From: Candidatus Iainarchaeum sp.
Lineage (GTDB): Archaea > B1Sed10-29 > WALL01
Direction of reading: 5' to 3'
Length of the DNA stretch: 64,000 nt
Assembly (NCBI GenBank): GCA_023129115.1
Contig: JAGMCR010000002.1
Location: 78,753-142,752 of the forward strand
The notes beneath the pieces were generated by a model. That model was not told the DNA's origin and did no database searches. It worked only from the letters and a program-made list of their open reading frames with translations. Both the position numbers and the translations under genes were made by a program. This document shows, in pieces, positions 41,258 through 49,283 of this stretch. Each line of letters begins with the position of its first letter. Position 1 is the first letter of the stretch.

Positions 41258-41830
41258 TTAAACTGTTTTCGGTTTTGTTCTGGAAAGCACTTCGCAGTCA
41301 CCGACCAAAACGCTTTCCATTCCGGGGTTGTAGGTCACGGTGGCGGGGTGGTACATCGGAACTATTGTAAAATGGTGCTCCAGCGTGTCCACGCGGAAGG
41401 CCTGGCCGTGGACCAGCCCAATCCTCTGCGGCCTCATGCCAAACTTTTCCATGGCGTATGCCGTCGCGAAGTTCCCGAGCGTGCAAACCACTTCCGGCTT
41501 GATTGCCTTGATTTGCCTGTCCAGGTAAGGGGTGCATGCCTTGATTTCTTCTGGGAGTGGGTCCCTGTTGCCCGGCGGCCTGCACTTCAATATGTTCGTG
41601 ACGAAGACCTCGCTCCTCTCCAGGCCCGCGGCCGCAAGCATCCTGTCAAAGACTTTGCCCGCGGCGCCAATGAATGGCTTTCCCCTCAAGTCCTCGTTCC
41701 GGCCCGGCGCCTCGCCGACGAACATGATTCTAGCATTGGGGTTTCCCTCGCCGGGGACCGCGTTGGTCCTTGTCTCCCAAAGGCCACACTTTTTGCAGCC
41801 ACGTACTTCTTCAGCAATTTTTTCAGTCAC
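41258..41830 (-). CDS. udg: Type 4 uracil-DNA glycosylase
   Basis: 190 residues. The 4Fe-4S cysteines are Cys12, Cys15, Cys83 and Cys99 (CKKC, LKCRPPGNR, KACTPYL). Motif A is GEAPGRNED at 39-47 and motif B is MYHPATV. Together they define family 4 UDG, which removes uracil from DNA in archaea and thermophiles. The start is GTG with AGGTG a few bases upstream. Complete length. Confidence 0.95.
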   Translation of the reverse strand: MTEKIAEEVRGCKKCGLWETRTNAVPGEGNPNARIMFVGEAPGRNEDLRGKPFIGAAGKVFDRMLAAAGLERSEVFVTNILKCRPPGNRDPLPEEIKACTPYLDRQIKAIKPEVVCTLGNFATAYAMEKFGMRPQRIGLVHGQAFRVDTLEHHFTIVPMYHPATVTYNPGMESVLVGDCEVLSRTKPKTV

Positions 41831-41994
41831 TCAAACACCTGGGGGGGCAGATTTATGCCAGCCGCGGGGGCAAACAAGCCCCAACAGCCTTAGGACGCGA
41901 GAGATATAAATATTCTCCCAGAAAACAGCGGTCCAGCGCCACAAAATGACAAGCTTTTTATGGATGGGGCACAAAAACAATCCAGGTGCATCCT

Positions 41995-42390
41995 ATGAAA
42001 GAGTTTGTTGTTTCTGTCACTGACAGAATAGGCGCAATGCGCGACGTCTTTAGGGCAATTGCAGGCGCAGACATAAACATTAAGGCTGTTTCAACTGAAG
42101 TGTGCGGCAAGGAGGGGCAAATCAGGATTATTACTGATGACCCTGACAAGACAGTTGAAGTCCTTGAAAAAGAAGGCTTCAAGTTTGCAGAGAACGAAGT
42201 AATAACAGCGTCACTGGAAGACAAGCCCGGCCAGCTCTTGGAGTGCACTGAAAAGCTCGCAAATAAAAACGTGAACATCAGGGCGGCTTATACAATTGGC
42301 AGAGAGGGCGACAAAATAGTAGTTGGTTTTGTAGTCGACAATGTGGCAGAGGCAAAGAAAATATGCTACCCCGGCCTCACGCACCCTTAG
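41995..42390 (+). CDS. Tandem ACT-domain regulator
   Basis: 131 residues forming two ACT domains: KEFVVSVTDRIGAMRDVFRA (1-65) and ITASLEDKPGQLLECTEKLA (70-131). ACT domains bind amino acids and usually regulate metabolic enzymes; a stand-alone pair is typical of archaeal regulators of unknown partner. The ATG at 41995 follows AGGTG; TATA CTTTTTATGG lies upstream. It converges on the metal-cluster operon but has no clear link to it. Confidence 0.87.
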   Translation: MKEFVVSVTDRIGAMRDVFRAIAGADINIKAVSTEVCGKEGQIRIITDDPDKTVEVLEKEGFKFAENEVITASLEDKPGQLLECTEKLANKNVNIRAAYTIGREGDKIVVGFVVDNVAEAKKICYPGLTHP

Positions 42391-42408
42391 AATGTTCTGC
42401 CCTGAATG

Positions 42409-43275
42409 CTATGAATGCCCCAAGTCTTCAAAAACCAGTGCCAGCAAATCCTGGAACAATGGCTCAAGCCCCGGCTTATAGACAACCGGGGGGGTGAGCT
42501 GGACAATGGCCTCGACAAAAGCCCTGTCGTAAGGTATTTCTGCGAGGACTCTTAAGCTGTTTTTGCTCGACCACTTTTTGATTTTTTCTGTGAACCCGGG
42601 GTTCAGGTCGGCGCGGTTAATCACCAGGCCGCACGGAATCCCGAAGTGGCGCACCACCTGCAGCGCGCGCTTCAGGTCCGACAGCGCGGAAGGCGTCGGC
42701 TCCGTCACCGCAATTACGTAGTCGCTCCCGACCACGGACGCAATCACCGGGCAGCCAATCCCCGCCGCGGAGTCAATCACCATGACGTCGTGCGGGACTT
42801 TCTCAGCGCGTTCCTTGACAAGAGCAACAATGTCCCCCGAGCCGGACTGGCCCATCTTGAGCCACCCACCCACCACTGGAAAATCCTTTTCCGCGGTGCC
42901 GACCCAGCCGTTCTCCACGGGCTCCAGCTCGATGGCGTCCACTGGGCACACCAATTGGCACGCGCCGCACCCCTCGCACAGCAAATCGTTGAACACCGGG
43001 CCGTCGTCCCACGAAATCGCGGAAAAAACGCACGTGTCCACGCACTTGTGGCACTTGATGCACTTGTCGGGCAATAATCTTGCTTTCTCGCCCGTGCTCA
43101 CGGGCTTGCCATCGAAGTCCTCCCTGTGCAGGCCAAGGCACAGCCCCAGGTTCGGCGCGTCCACGTCGCAGTCCACGGCCACGACTTTCCTCTCGCGGGC
43201 CAAAAGCACGGCGAGCGACGCCGCGATGCTGCTCTTGCCCACGCCCCCCTTGCCGGACAAGACGTTGAGCTTCAT
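42409..43275 (-). CDS. MinD-family ATPase with inserted 2x[4Fe-4S] ferredoxin domain
   Basis: 288 residues. Deviant Walker A SGKGGVGKSS at 7-16 opens a MinD/Mrp-type P-loop fold. An inserted ferredoxin (about 60-105) carries CIKCHKCVDTC and CEGCGACQLVCP. VIDSAAGIGCPVIASV is the switch region. It is the last gene of the nine-gene operon and overlaps the radical SAM gene (ATGA). Homologues pair with each other in archaea and are thought to handle Fe-S or metal-cluster assembly. A paralogue is at 44027. Confidence 0.9.
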   Translation of the reverse strand: MKLNVLSGKGGVGKSSIAASLAVLLARERKVVAVDCDVDAPNLGLCLGLHREDFDGKPVSTGEKARLLPDKCIKCHKCVDTCVFSAISWDDGPVFNDLLCEGCGACQLVCPVDAIELEPVENGWVGTAEKDFPVVGGWLKMGQSGSGDIVALVKERAEKVPHDVMVIDSAAGIGCPVIASVVGSDYVIAVTEPTPSALSDLKRALQVVRHFGIPCGLVINRADLNPGFTEKIKKWSSKNSLRVLAEIPYDRAFVEAIVQLTPPVVYKPGLEPLFQDLLALVFEDLGHS

Positions 43276-44030
43276 TGGACAGGCCTCCTCGCCCGCGTCT
43301 CGTGCAGGTCAAGCGGGGTGGCCCGGGGCTTTTCCGCGTCATAGACCATGGAAACTTTCAACCCCGCGAACTCTTTCTTTATCTTTTCCATCTCTTCCCC
43401 CGGCAGGGGCGGGCATGCGCACGGCCGGAGCGGCGTGTCGACGAATACTTCATCGGGCTCCAGTTCCCTGGCGAGCGAAGCCAGTTCACCAGCACAGTGC
43501 TTGTTCTGCTCGATGAACATTATCTGGAGCGCGAGCCTCCCGCTGAACTCCCGGCGCAGCGCCTTGATTCCGCCAAGGACTTTTTCGAAAGTAATCCCGG
43601 GCACGGGCCGGTTGATTTTTTCGAACAGTCCCTGGCCCGGCGCGTCAAGCTTTGCCATGACAATGTCAAATTCCTTCAGGCCCCCGCGCACTTCGGCAAG
43701 GTGGAGGAGCGACGAGTTCGTTAGTATCGCCATTCGGATGTTAGTTATTTTTTTCACGGCCCCGGCAATTTCCCCCAGGTTCAAAGCGAGCGTCGGCTCG
43801 CCCATGCCCGAGAAAGTGACTGTGTCCGGCGTTGTTTTGCCAAGCGCTTCCCTTAGCTGTGCCTCGACATCGGCCGCCTCCACAAACTTTTTCCTTTCCA
43901 TAGTCTTCACGGCAGTGGGGCCGAGCTGGCAGTACACGCAGTCAAAAGTGCACGCGTTCATGCACACGGGGTCGATGCCGAGCGAAGCGCCGAGCCGCCA
44001 CGACGGGACAGGCCCGTACACAGTGTTCAC
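43272..44030 (-). CDS. Radical SAM protein (COG0731-like)
   Basis: 252 residues. The radical SAM cluster motif CxxxCxxC is at Cys27, Cys31 and Cys34 (ACTFDCVYCQLG). FSGMGEPTLALNLGEI is the SAM-binding GE motif. A Cys-rich CACPPLPGEEM near the C-terminus may bind a second cluster. The start is GTG at 44030 overlapping the upstream stop (GTGA); the larger open frame is a shadow of the MinD gene. It lies between two MinD-ferredoxin ATPases, so a role in building or inserting a metal cluster is likely; the reaction is unknown. Confidence 0.87.
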   Translation of the reverse strand: MNTVYGPVPSWRLGASLGIDPVCMNACTFDCVYCQLGPTAVKTMERKKFVEAADVEAQLREALGKTTPDTVTFSGMGEPTLALNLGEIAGAVKKITNIRMAILTNSSLLHLAEVRGGLKEFDIVMAKLDAPGQGLFEKINRPVPGITFEKVLGGIKALRREFSGRLALQIMFIEQNKHCAGELASLARELEPDEVFVDTPLRPCACPPLPGEEMEKIKKEFAGLKVSMVYDAEKPRATPLDLHETRARRPVQ

Positions 44031-44848
44031 TCCATCGCCTCCAGCTTTTCCGCCATTTTCTTGATTGCCTCGTGCGTGACGGGCTCGCCGCGGGTGTACT
44101 GCTTCATTATTTCTTTTGAGTACGGGACCTCGGCAAAGACATCGAAGCCCTTTTCTTTCGCTGTCGCGTCCACTGTCGAGCGGTCCCCTATCCCCGCGCG
44201 GTTCAGCACGATTTTGCCGGGGACCTTGAGCACGTTCAGCAGGTCCAGGATGAGCCCGAGGTCGCACGCGCCCAGCGGCGTGGGCTCTGTCACCGCGAGC
44301 GCGACGTCGCACCCGAGCAAAGCAGCTATTACAGTGCAATGCGTGCCCGCGGCGGTGTCGACAACCACAAAGTCGTAGCCCTCGCCACTCTCGAACTCCT
44401 TCACCGCGTTGACGACGGGCGAGCCCTCCTTCTGGGTTGGGACTATCTCGCCCGACACGAGGCCATTGCCCGTGTAAACGTGGCCGCTCACGCGCTCGCC
44501 CGCGGAAATCGCGCCCACGGGGCACGCAATCATGCACGCCTTGCACCCGATGCACTGGTCCAGCACAAAAATCGGGTGCTGGCCCTTGACGTGGGCGACC
44601 GCGTTCTCGCGGCACACTTCCGCGCACCTCCCGCACTTTATGCACTTTTTCTTGTCGAGCACTGGAATCATTTGCCTGACGTCAAGAGCCTTCTTCCTCT
44701 TGATGTTGAGTATCAAATGGTCGTTCGGGCAGTCCACGTCCATGTCCATCAGCAATACCTTGTGCCGCTTGCCGAGCTCGTGGGCGAGCGCAGTTGCTAC
44801 CATGGACTTGCCCGTGCCGCCCTTGCCGCCGGTGACTGCTATCCGCAT
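44027..44848 (-). CDS. MinD-family ATPase with inserted 2x[4Fe-4S] ferredoxin domain (paralogue)
   Basis: 273 residues. Walker A TGGKGGTGKSM and an inserted ferredoxin with CIKCGRCAEVC and CIGCKACMIACPVGAI. VVDTAAGTHCTVIAALLG follows. It is paralogous to 42409-43275, and the two probably form a heterodimer as in archaeal MinD-ferredoxin pairs. ATG at 44848 with GAGGCG upstream is preferred; GTG at 44854 overlapping the metallo-beta-lactamase stop is the alternative. Confidence 0.9.
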   Translation of the reverse strand: MRIAVTGGKGGTGKSMVATALAHELGKRHKVLLMDMDVDCPNDHLILNIKRKKALDVRQMIPVLDKKKCIKCGRCAEVCRENAVAHVKGQHPIFVLDQCIGCKACMIACPVGAISAGERVSGHVYTGNGLVSGEIVPTQKEGSPVVNAVKEFESGEGYDFVVVDTAAGTHCTVIAALLGCDVALAVTEPTPLGACDLGLILDLLNVLKVPGKIVLNRAGIGDRSTVDATAKEKGFDVFAEVPYSKEIMKQYTRGEPVTHEAIKKMAEKLEAME

Positions 44849-44850
44849 TT

Positions 44851-45639
44851 TCACGCCTCGATTATTTTTCCGGTGCCGCTTTTTATGAAGTCCTTGCCGT
44901 ACTCCTGCCCGAAGAGATAGATTGCCCGGTCGCCTGTGCAGTGGCAGGGCGCAACCCTCTTGACGCCGAGCCCCCTGAAGCCCGAGAGAATAGAGCCAAT
45001 CTCTTCATCACTTTCCCCGCCAAGGTGGAACCCGCCCATAACAAGGTAGATGTCTTTGCCGCTCGATTCTTTTGCTTTTTCCACTATGTGGGCTATGCCG
45101 GGGTGTGCGCATCCAGTTATGACCGTTATTCCCTTGTCAGTCTCGACAAGCAGGGACTGCTCTTTTATCGACGTGCCTAGCTCGCCCGTCGTGTAAACCC
45201 CGCCACTTATTTTTGTGTAGCCGGTTACTCCAACAACTTCAGCGCCCCTGGCCCTCACGCTTTCCTTGAAAGATTCTGGAAAAGAAGCGGGGACGTAAAC
45301 TTTCACGTTGCTGTTTTCGCCAAGGAAGCCGTCCAGGCCCCCCGTGTGGTCGCCGTGTATATGGGAAAGGACGACTATCTCGATTTCCTCCGGGCTTATG
45401 CCCATTGCCTCCATGTTCGCCAGGAGCGTGGGGCCGTCCCCGCCCGTGTCGAACAGGATTGTTTCATTGGCCTGGACGACGCAGCCGAACCCCCAGCCGG
45501 TTTTTGTGTCCGGGCCGTACTGGTAGTTGTCGTACACGACGTTTATGAGTGTCACATTACTCGCCGGCATCTTTTCCACTTCCGTTTTTTCCGCACACCC
45601 GCACAACAGCAGTGCAAGCAGTACAACCAAAAGCTTCAC
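44851..45639 (-). CDS. Exported metallo-beta-lactamase-fold lipoprotein
   Basis: 262 residues. Signal with lipobox LLLCGCAE, Cys near 14. The mature enzyme has SHIHGDHTGG as metal motif and TGCAHPGIAHIVE and MGGFHLGG for further ligands, closest in pattern to the dihydropteroate-type MBL subgroup that occurs beside MinD-ferredoxin operons. It is coupled to its neighbours by GTGA overlaps at both ends. An extracellular metal-binding hydrolase in a metal-cluster operon could release a bound metal or cofactor outside the cell; this is inference. Confidence 0.87.
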   Translation of the reverse strand: MKLLVVLLALLLCGCAEKTEVEKMPASNVTLINVVYDNYQYGPDTKTGWGFGCVVQANETILFDTGGDGPTLLANMEAMGISPEEIEIVVLSHIHGDHTGGLDGFLGENSNVKVYVPASFPESFKESVRARGAEVVGVTGYTKISGGVYTTGELGTSIKEQSLLVETDKGITVITGCAHPGIAHIVEKAKESSGKDIYLVMGGFHLGGESDEEIGSILSGFRGLGVKRVAPCHCTGDRAIYLFGQEYGKDFIKSGTGKIIEA

Positions 45640-46883
45640 TTCCTTGCCCTTCCCGCCTTCTTTGTCGGCTCGGTGAGCAACTCAAGCTTTCCTTCTGTAA
45701 ACAGCTTTACAACTTCTTCTGCAGTATTCCCCCTGGTCCGGTAGATTTCGACAAACTTGTCGCGGAGGGTGTGGAAAGCTATTTCGCCAATGTTCTTGAC
45801 AACGACAGCGTCCGCCCCCCTGTCCGCAATCAGGTTGGCGGCCCGCAGGCCGGTCATTGACTTTTCATCCCAGTACGGGTTTTCCACAATAATCGGGCTA
45901 AGGGCCTTGCCTTTAGAAATCTTGACGAGGGCAAAGTGCTTTGCCCTGCCCACGTGGCCAAGGACTCTGGACTTCACCCCCTTTTTCTCTGCCAGGGGGA
46001 TTGCAAGCACAAGAGTGTCTTTTTTGTGGGGCTCGACGTGAATTATGAACGACTCCAGTGAAGGGACTTGCGCCGCCGCCTTTTTCTGGATTTTTTCCGT
46101 GACAGCATGCGCCCTCTTCACGTCAATGGAGCCGGCCACCTCGACCTCTACCTCACCGAGTACAAACGGCCCGGCCTTCCTTAGCTTGAGGTGCTTAAGG
46201 TGCTTGACTTCCTTGAACGACGAAATCACTCCCCTTATTCTTCTCTCAACCCGCTTGTCCGGGCTGACGTCCATCAAAGCGAAGAGGCTGTCCCGCGCGT
46301 TTTCGAGGCCGGTCCTCAGGACAAGCAATGCCACGAGGAGCGTCACTGCCCCCTCAAGCCATGGCAAGCCTACGGCTCCCGAAAAAACCGCGACCAGCAC
46401 GAGAGAAGAAGAAAACACGTCGTTCAGCTTGTCGTCCGCGTTTGCCTTCACTGCCAGGGAATTTGTTTCTCCCGCAATTTTTTTGAGGTAGTTGTGCAGT
46501 GCAAACGAGACAACAATGGAGACAAGCGCCGCCGCCGCACCAATCCCAACACTTGTTATCTCCATGGGACTGAAAAGCCGTTCGTACCCCTCGAAAAAGA
46601 AGTGAAAAGCCGCATAGAGAATAAATAGTGAGATTACCAAGGAGGTCAGCGACTCCGCCTTGTAGTAGCCGTAAGGAAACTTTTCGTCTGGCTTGCGCTG
46701 TGCAATCTTGAGCCCAAACCACGAAGAAGCAGACGTGAACACGTCCGAAAGTGACTCCACGGCCAGCGTAAGCAAAGCGGTGCTGCCGGTCAAGAAGCCA
46801 GCCGCCCCCTGCAGCGCCGCGCGCAGCAGGGTGATGCCGGCTGTTACAGCGGAAGCATTCTGGCCTTTTTCCAGCCTGTTCAC
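45636..46883 (-). CDS. Cation diffusion facilitator fused to NifX-like domain
   Basis: 415 residues. The N-terminal six-TM CDF domain has metal-site strings ESLSDVFTSASSWFGL in TM2 and NADDKLNDVFSSSLVLV in TM5, then a cytoplasmic domain (DKRVERRIRGVISSF..FIIHVEPHKKD). From about 295 a dinitrogenase-iron-molybdenum-cofactor (NifX/NafY) domain follows: VLAIPLAEKKGVKSRVLGHV, MTGLRAANLIADRGADAVVV. Fusion of exporter and cluster-binding domain suggests the metal load of a cluster carrier controls efflux. GTG at 46883 with GTGA overlap is chosen to match the operon pattern; GTG 46913 is alternative. Confidence 0.87.
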   Translation of the reverse strand: MNRLEKGQNASAVTAGITLLRAALQGAAGFLTGSTALLTLAVESLSDVFTSASSWFGLKIAQRKPDEKFPYGYYKAESLTSLVISLFILYAAFHFFFEGYERLFSPMEITSVGIGAAAALVSIVVSFALHNYLKKIAGETNSLAVKANADDKLNDVFSSSLVLVAVFSGAVGLPWLEGAVTLLVALLVLRTGLENARDSLFALMDVSPDKRVERRIRGVISSFKEVKHLKHLKLRKAGPFVLGEVEVEVAGSIDVKRAHAVTEKIQKKAAAQVPSLESFIIHVEPHKKDTLVLAIPLAEKKGVKSRVLGHVGRAKHFALVKISKGKALSPIIVENPYWDEKSMTGLRAANLIADRGADAVVVKNIGEIAFHTLRDKFVEIYRTRGNTAEEVVKLFTEGKLELLTEPTKKAGRARK

Positions 46884-47098
46884 AACACTCCCCCTCGCTT
46901 TAGAATCACCCACAGAAAATAAAAAATGGCTATGACCAGCACGGCCTTAACCCAAACCACCCACGTTTCCTTTCTGGCAGCGGTAGCGCCCTCGCCAGTG
47001 GGGCTCTTCCCGCGCTCCTCCGGGATGTCCTCGTCCCCGTAAACCTCTCTATGCCTCTGTTCTCTTTCCTCGTCGGTGCGTGGCGTGCCTTCTGGCAT
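46880..47098 (-). CDS. Small single-TM protein in the metal-cluster operon
   Basis: 72 residues. A charged N-terminus (TDEEREQRHREVYGDEDIPEE) precedes one TM helix (WVVWVKAVLVIAIFYFLWVIL). One base separates it from the NifX-like gene and it overlaps the CDF gene. It is probably a membrane accessory of the CDF transporter, by position only. Confidence 0.65.
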   Translation of the reverse strand: MPEGTPRTDEEREQRHREVYGDEDIPEERGKSPTGEGATAARKETWVVWVKAVLVIAIFYFLWVILKRGGVL

Positions 47099-47099
47099 T

Positions 47100-47501
47100 T
47101 TACCTTCCTCTCCCGCCGAACCCCCCCCCAGTGCCAGGGCTCATTCCCATGGGGCCAGGGGAAGCCACTTCCTTGAGCTCGCCAGCGGCAAGCTTTTTCG
47201 CGTTCTCCTCGACAGTGCCTTCCACGCCAATGAACATCTTCACGCCAAGCTCGCTGAGGACACCAAAAGCCCTCGGGCCAAACGCGCCCGCCACGACTGC
47301 GTCGACTTTCTCGTCGCCGATTAGCTGGGACGCCATGATTCCTGCGCCGCCGCGCTGTGCCTGGGCAGTGTTCTCGATTGCCTTCACCAGCTTTACTTCA
47401 CCGCCCTCCACCTCGGCGACGACGAAGAACTGGCACCTCCCGAACGGGAAGCTCATTTCCGAAGACAATTCTTTTCCTGTTGAAGCTATCGCTATTTTCA
47501 T
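47100..47501 (-). CDS. NifX/NafY-like dinitrogenase iron-molybdenum cofactor domain protein
   Basis: 133 residues. MKIAIASTGKELSSEMSFPF, FFVVAEVEGGEVK, IMASQLIGDEKVDAVVAGAF and GPRAFGVLSELGVKMF are the domain's landmarks. A Gly/Pro-rich tail (GMSPGTGGGFGGRGR) follows, typical of non-diazotroph archaeal versions. Such proteins bind Fe-S or FeMo-type clusters in transit. No nif structural genes are visible, so it is part of a nitrogenase-independent system. Confidence 0.92.
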   Translation of the reverse strand: MKIAIASTGKELSSEMSFPFGRCQFFVVAEVEGGEVKLVKAIENTAQAQRGGAGIMASQLIGDEKVDAVVAGAFGPRAFGVLSELGVKMFIGVEGTVEENAKKLAAGELKEVASPGPMGMSPGTGGGFGGRGR

Positions 47502-47505
47502 TTTT

Positions 47506-47940
47506 TCACCTAGTCATTCTCGTGCCGCATTTGGGGCACTTTATTTCGTAGCACGGCACGCCGAGCTGGTGCGGGGCTTTGGCGCCGCACTTGGGGCACA
47601 CGCACTCGCCGCCAGGGCCTAGCGCGCGGCCGCCCATCCTGCCTCTTCCTTGGATCATGTAATTCCCTCCTTCGATTCGAATTGCTTTTCCCCCAATAAT
47701 CGCTTTGCTAATCTTGTGCCTCGCCGAGGAGAGGAGGCGGTTGAACGTGGGCTGCGAGACGCCCATTTTTTTCGCCGCCTTTTCCTGGGAGAGCCCCTCC
47801 AGGTCCGCGAGGCGCAGTGCCTCGTATTCCTCAACAGTAAGTACCAGCTCCTCCAGTTCCATTGCCGGCACGCCCCGCGGCTTGAAGTAGTTCACTCCCG
47901 GGACGCCACCGACAATCCTCCTCTTCCTCGGCCTTGGCAT
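47506..47940 (-). CDS. DUF134 HTH protein with zinc ribbon
   Basis: 144 residues. The start of the DUF134 family ([20 protein letters not shown]) is at the ATG 47940. A sigma70-region-4-like HTH follows ([33 protein letters not shown]). The C-terminus has a zinc ribbon [24 protein letters not shown]. It is the probable transcriptional regulator of this operon, perhaps sensing metal. GTG at 47946 overlapping the upstream stop is an alternative. Confidence 0.9.
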   Translation of the reverse strand: MPRPRKRRIVGGVPGVNYFKPRGVPAMELEELVLTVEEYEALRLADLEGLSQEKAAKKMGVSQPTFNRLLSSARHKISKAIIGGKAIRIEGGNYMIQGRGRMGGRALGPGGECVCPKCGAKAPHQLGVPCYEIKCPKCGTRMTR

Positions 47941-47942
47941 TT

Positions 47943-48236
47943 TCACTTCAGCTCCTTAACCAGCTTTTTTATCGCGTCGAGCTCCTGCTCGAGCGCCGTC
48001 TTTTCCTGTTCAAGTATGCCCAGTTGCTGCTCTTTCGAGAGCTCGACCGGCTGCGGCGCTGGGCCCCAAAAGCGCATTCCACGGCCAAAGCCCCTTCCTC
48101 TGCCCCAGCCCATTCCCAAGCCCATTCCCGGGCTGGGGTTGGCGAAGCCGGGCGCGTTGAATCCCGCGCAGTACCCGAGGCTTCTTCCTGTCCTGGGCCC
48201 CCTTCCAGCGGGGCCTGTTCCGTCTCCTCTTGGCAT
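47943..48236 (-). CDS. DUF5320 protein, first gene of the metal-cluster operon
   Basis: 97 residues. [20 protein letters not shown] and GYCAG are the DUF5320 signature. A Gly/Met-rich stretch and a C-terminal coiled coil ([20 protein letters not shown], then [10 protein letters not shown]) follow. The family is found beside NifX-like and MinD-ferredoxin genes. The ATG at 48236 follows GGAGGTGAT, a strong ribosome-binding site. An inverted repeat upstream at 48261-48284 probably controls the whole operon. Confidence 0.9.
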   Translation of the reverse strand: MPRGDGTGPAGRGPRTGRSLGYCAGFNAPGFANPSPGMGLGMGWGRGRGFGRGMRFWGPAPQPVELSKEQQLGILEQEKTALEQELDAIKKLVKELK

Positions 48237-48260
48237 GAATACATCACCTCCTTTTAAATT

Positions 48261-48308
48261 ATTATCCATAAAGGATATGGATTATTATTCATTAACTAGT
48301 ATTTAATA
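48261..48308 (-). promoter_or_regulatory. Promoter and operator of the nine-gene metal-cluster operon
   Basis: On the minus strand a TATA-like CTATTAAATA (48299-48308) is followed 15-25 bp later by a near-perfect inverted repeat (ATTATCCATA/TATGGATTAT, 48261-48284) at the expected transcription start. A further half-site with GGATAATAATTCATATC lies upstream of the TATA (48315-48331). Repression by the encoded DUF134 or a metal regulator is possible. Confidence 0.55.
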
Positions 48309-48439
48309 GTTACGGATAATAATTCATATCTTTGAGGGGGCTTGGCGGGCGCTCCCCCAGCACCCTTTTATACCCCCTCTGCTGCAATAAGGCTTTGTCC
48401 GGCTGGCGGTATGCCTGCCCGGTTTAAGAGGCGAAATAG

Positions 48440-48688
48440 ATGTATAACGACAGAGGTGGCGGTCACGGCGGCCACAGAGGCGGAGGCGGCCACAAGAGTG
48501 GCGGCGGCTCCAGAGGCGGAGGCGGCGGTTACGGCGGGGGAGGCGGCTACGGCGGCTCCCGACAGACGTACAAGGCGGTTTGCGCCGACTGCGGACAAGA
48601 ATGCGACTTGCCCTTCAAGCCAACTGAGGGCAGGCCGGTCTACTGCAGGGAGTGCTACGCCAAGCACAAGCCAAAGCGTGACGACTAA
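48440..48688 (+). CDS. Glycine-rich protein with CxxC zinc-binding domain
   Basis: 82 residues. The first 42 are Gly/His/Arg/Tyr-rich (RGG-like, HKSGGGSRGGGGGYGGGGGY), then TYKAVCADCGQECDLPFKP and VYCRECYAKHKP form a CxxC-x(n)-CxxC zinc domain common in archaea and candidate phyla. The RGG-like tail suggests RNA binding. GAGG a few bases before the ATG is a start site; TATA CTTTTATAC lies at 48365. Confidence 0.82.
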   Translation: MYNDRGGGHGGHRGGGGHKSGGGSRGGGGGYGGGGGYGGSRQTYKAVCADCGQECDLPFKPTEGRPVYCRECYAKHKPKRDD

Positions 48689-48801
48689 AAGGCTTAAACC
48701 CCGGGGGCCAACCCCCCCGCATCCACTTTTTCTTGGGGAATTGGCATAAAAGCCTTCCTAAGCAGCCCTTCTATGTTATGCCTTTATATACCCTACTGGT
48801 T

Positions 48802-48828
48802 CTCTAATAGCCCAATACTTTATTAGAG
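48802..48828 (+). promoter_or_regulatory. Inverted repeat near the cold-shock gene start site
   Basis: CTCTAATA/TATTAGAG, 8-bp arms, 11-nt loop. The 3' arm covers the AGAGG ribosome-binding site of the csp gene. TATA at 48783-48790 puts the transcription start at about 48810, so the first arm may or may not be transcribed. Confidence 0.3.
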
Positions 48829-48836
48829 GAATTTAA

Positions 48837-49028
48837 ATGAACGGTACAGTAAAATGGTTTAACACGACCAAAGGATTCGGCTTCATTGAAAAGGAAGACG
48901 GAAAAGACATCTTCGTTCACACAAACGACATCGAAGAAGGCACCAACTTGAACGAGGGCGACAAAGTCGAGTTCGACACCGAGGACAGCCCGAAAGGGCC
49001 CAGGGCAGTTAAGGTAAAGAAAGTTTAA
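48837..49028 (+). CDS. Cold-shock protein (CspA family)
   Basis: 63 residues, complete cold-shock domain. RNP1-like KGFGFIEKE and RNP2-like DIFVHTNDI are intact, with [14 protein letters not shown] at the N-terminus. It is a single-strand nucleic-acid chaperone. TATA TTTATATA lies about 50 bp upstream and AGAGG precedes the ATG. CspA-type genes are infrequent in archaea, so acquisition from bacteria at some point is likely. Confidence 0.95.
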   Translation: MNGTVKWFNTTKGFGFIEKEDGKDIFVHTNDIEEGTNLNEGDKVEFDTEDSPKGPRAVKVKKV

Positions 49029-49115
49029 ACTCTTTCTTAGGCTAGTTTCCCAGGATGCCATAGCGGCAGCGCTCCCCCCCAAATCCTTTTATTCCCCCGG
49101 CACGTTTAGGGGGGC

Positions 49116-49235
49116 ATGGGGGCCGAAATACCTGAAGGCGCCGCAATCATCATGTGGATAGTGGTCGCGCTGGCCATACTCGGGCTGCTCTTGCTGCTCA
49201 ACGACCAGGGGTCAATCCCCTGCATCCTGTGCTAG
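49116..49235 (+). CDS. 39-residue single-TM protein
   Basis: ATG at 49116, 26 bp after a TATA-like CTTTTATT, encodes MGAEIPEGAAIIM, then a TM helix (WIVVALAILGLLLLL), ending PCILC. Two Cys at the C-terminus. No family is recognised; the promoter spacing and codon use suggest it is real. Confidence 0.55.
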   Translation: MGAEIPEGAAIIMWIVVALAILGLLLLLNDQGSIPCILC

Positions 49236-49283
49236 GGGTGGGGACCAATGCAGATATAAACTCCTTCCCCATAACAGGCTTTG

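Noticed and set aside
44031..44645. N-terminal extension of the radical SAM gene
   Set aside because: Shadow of the MinD-ferredoxin gene; the GTGA overlap and the start of the radical SAM domain fix the start at 44030.
42409..48236. Nitrogenase or nitrogen-fixation locus
   Set aside because: NifX-like and MinD/NifH-related proteins are present, but there is no NifH proper, NifD, NifK, NifE, NifN or NifB architecture.
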